Below the pieces are notes generated by a model. It saw only the letters and a list, made by a program, of their open reading frames with translations, was not told where the DNA came from and did not search any database. Below are positions 4,738 through 5,051 of a stretch of DNA of 5,051 nt, piece after piece. Numbering within the stretch: the first letter of the stretch is position 1; each line of letters opens with the position of its first letter. Source of the stretch: Nitrospirales bacterium. GTDB lineage: Bacteria; Nitrospirota; Nitrospiria; Nitrospirales; UBA8639. The stretch lies in contig JACDDF010000228.1 in NCBI GenBank assembly GCA_013817135.1, positions 1-5,051 on the forward strand, in the 5' to 3' direction. The translations under genes and the position numbers were made by a program.

Positions 4738-5051
4738 CTATAAATTAGTTTCCCCTTGTTTTACTGGTTTCTCACATTTGTCCCGCAGGCGTTCCATCAC
4801 CTCTGCAACAACTGTCCTCATATTGTCCGGTGCAAGGTCACGGATGGCATCTTTATATAGGCCACAGTTCTCTTTCGCCTTCGCGGGTGCCTCCTCATTC
4901 TTCTGTAGACACATGCGATAAAGTTTGACCATTTCCGCAACCTCCCCGTCTATTGCTTTCTCCGACACTTTGTCAGAGTTTTTTGAACCTACGCCCAAAC
5001 TGAGGCATCCTGACACTCCGGTTAGAATCAGGACTCCTAGCAATAGAATCA
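4738..5051 (-). CDS. Helical lipoprotein, 5' end beyond window
   Basis: The frame is open from the window edge to TAG at 4738-4740. The first visible codons continue a hydrophobic signal core (ILLLGVLILTGVSGC) ending in a VSGC lipobox, so the protein is probably lipidated at that cysteine. The TTG at 5043 lies inside this core and is not the real start; only a few N-terminal residues should be missing. The mature part, about 89 residues, is charged and probably mostly alpha-helical, with three further cysteines (in YRMC, KENC and DKCE), which could form a disulfide in the periplasm. It contains no membrane segment or recognised motif, and I do not recognise the family. It is the most upstream gene of the minus-strand block. 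Function is unknown; an envelope structural or chaperone-like role would be a guess. Confidence 0.75.
   Translation of the reverse strand, partial: ILLLGVLILTGVSGCLSLGVGSKNSDKVSEKAIDGEVAEMVKLYRMCLQKNEEAPAKAKENCGLYKDAIRDLAPDNMRTVVAEVMERLRDKCEKPVKQGETNL

Noticed and set aside
5041..5043. TTG start for the right-edge lipoprotein
   Set aside because: It lies within the hydrophobic signal core, with upstream codons I-L in frame and no positively charged start; the true start is outside the window.

Overview
The window reads as a co-directional minus-strand block of small envelope and stress-type genes around one large secreted phosphodiesterase. All credible genes are on the minus strand, so transcription runs from high to low coordinates; the plus-strand open frames look like shadows. 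The mix of CsbD, YtxH, BON and PepSY small proteins with a moderate GC content suggests a Gram-negative environmental bacterium. My best guess is Nitrospirota (Nitrospira-like), because such sets are common there, but this is an inference from gene content and not a search result.

Layout in transcription order. At the right edge (4738-5051) is the 3' part of a helical lipoprotein whose start lies outside the window. A 269-base gap (4469-4737) follows; it holds a very small hydrophobic peptide gene that appears frameshifted (4584-4666) and a 13-codon reading frame with a good Shine-Dalgarno. Next come a YtxH-type membrane protein (4232-4468) and a secreted PepSY protein (3769-4052) whose signal peptide and mature domain are in different frames. 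A strong hairpin (3714-3746) separates this from a 686-residue lipoprotein of the alkaline phosphatase / nucleotide pyrophosphatase-phosphodiesterase superfamily (1614-3674). A 371-base stretch without a convincing gene (1243-1613) precedes a small two-CxxC zinc-ribbon-like protein (988-1242), then a CsbD-family protein (547-774) and a BON-domain periplasmic protein that runs off the left edge (1-496).

Two patterns deserve attention. First, three small genes (BON, PepSY and the tiny hydrophobic peptide) each carry single-base frame changes, and most are explained by one C missing from a short C run on the coding strand. The 2.06-kb phosphodiesterase frame is intact. This is either assembly or sequencing error or real decay of small envelope genes. 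Second, a near-identical 25-bp sequence (23/25) containing a TCAAAA-N8-TTTTGA dyad occurs upstream of the zinc-ribbon gene and upstream of csbD, with a 10-bp core just upstream of the BON gene. It could be a shared operator or a mobile-element remnant.

The products would act mainly in the envelope: BON and PepSY in the periplasm, YtxH in the inner membrane, and the phosphodiesterase and right-edge protein as lipoproteins. CsbD would be cytoplasmic and the zinc-ribbon protein probably cytoplasmic. I see no rRNA, tRNA, CRISPR array, transposase or phage gene.
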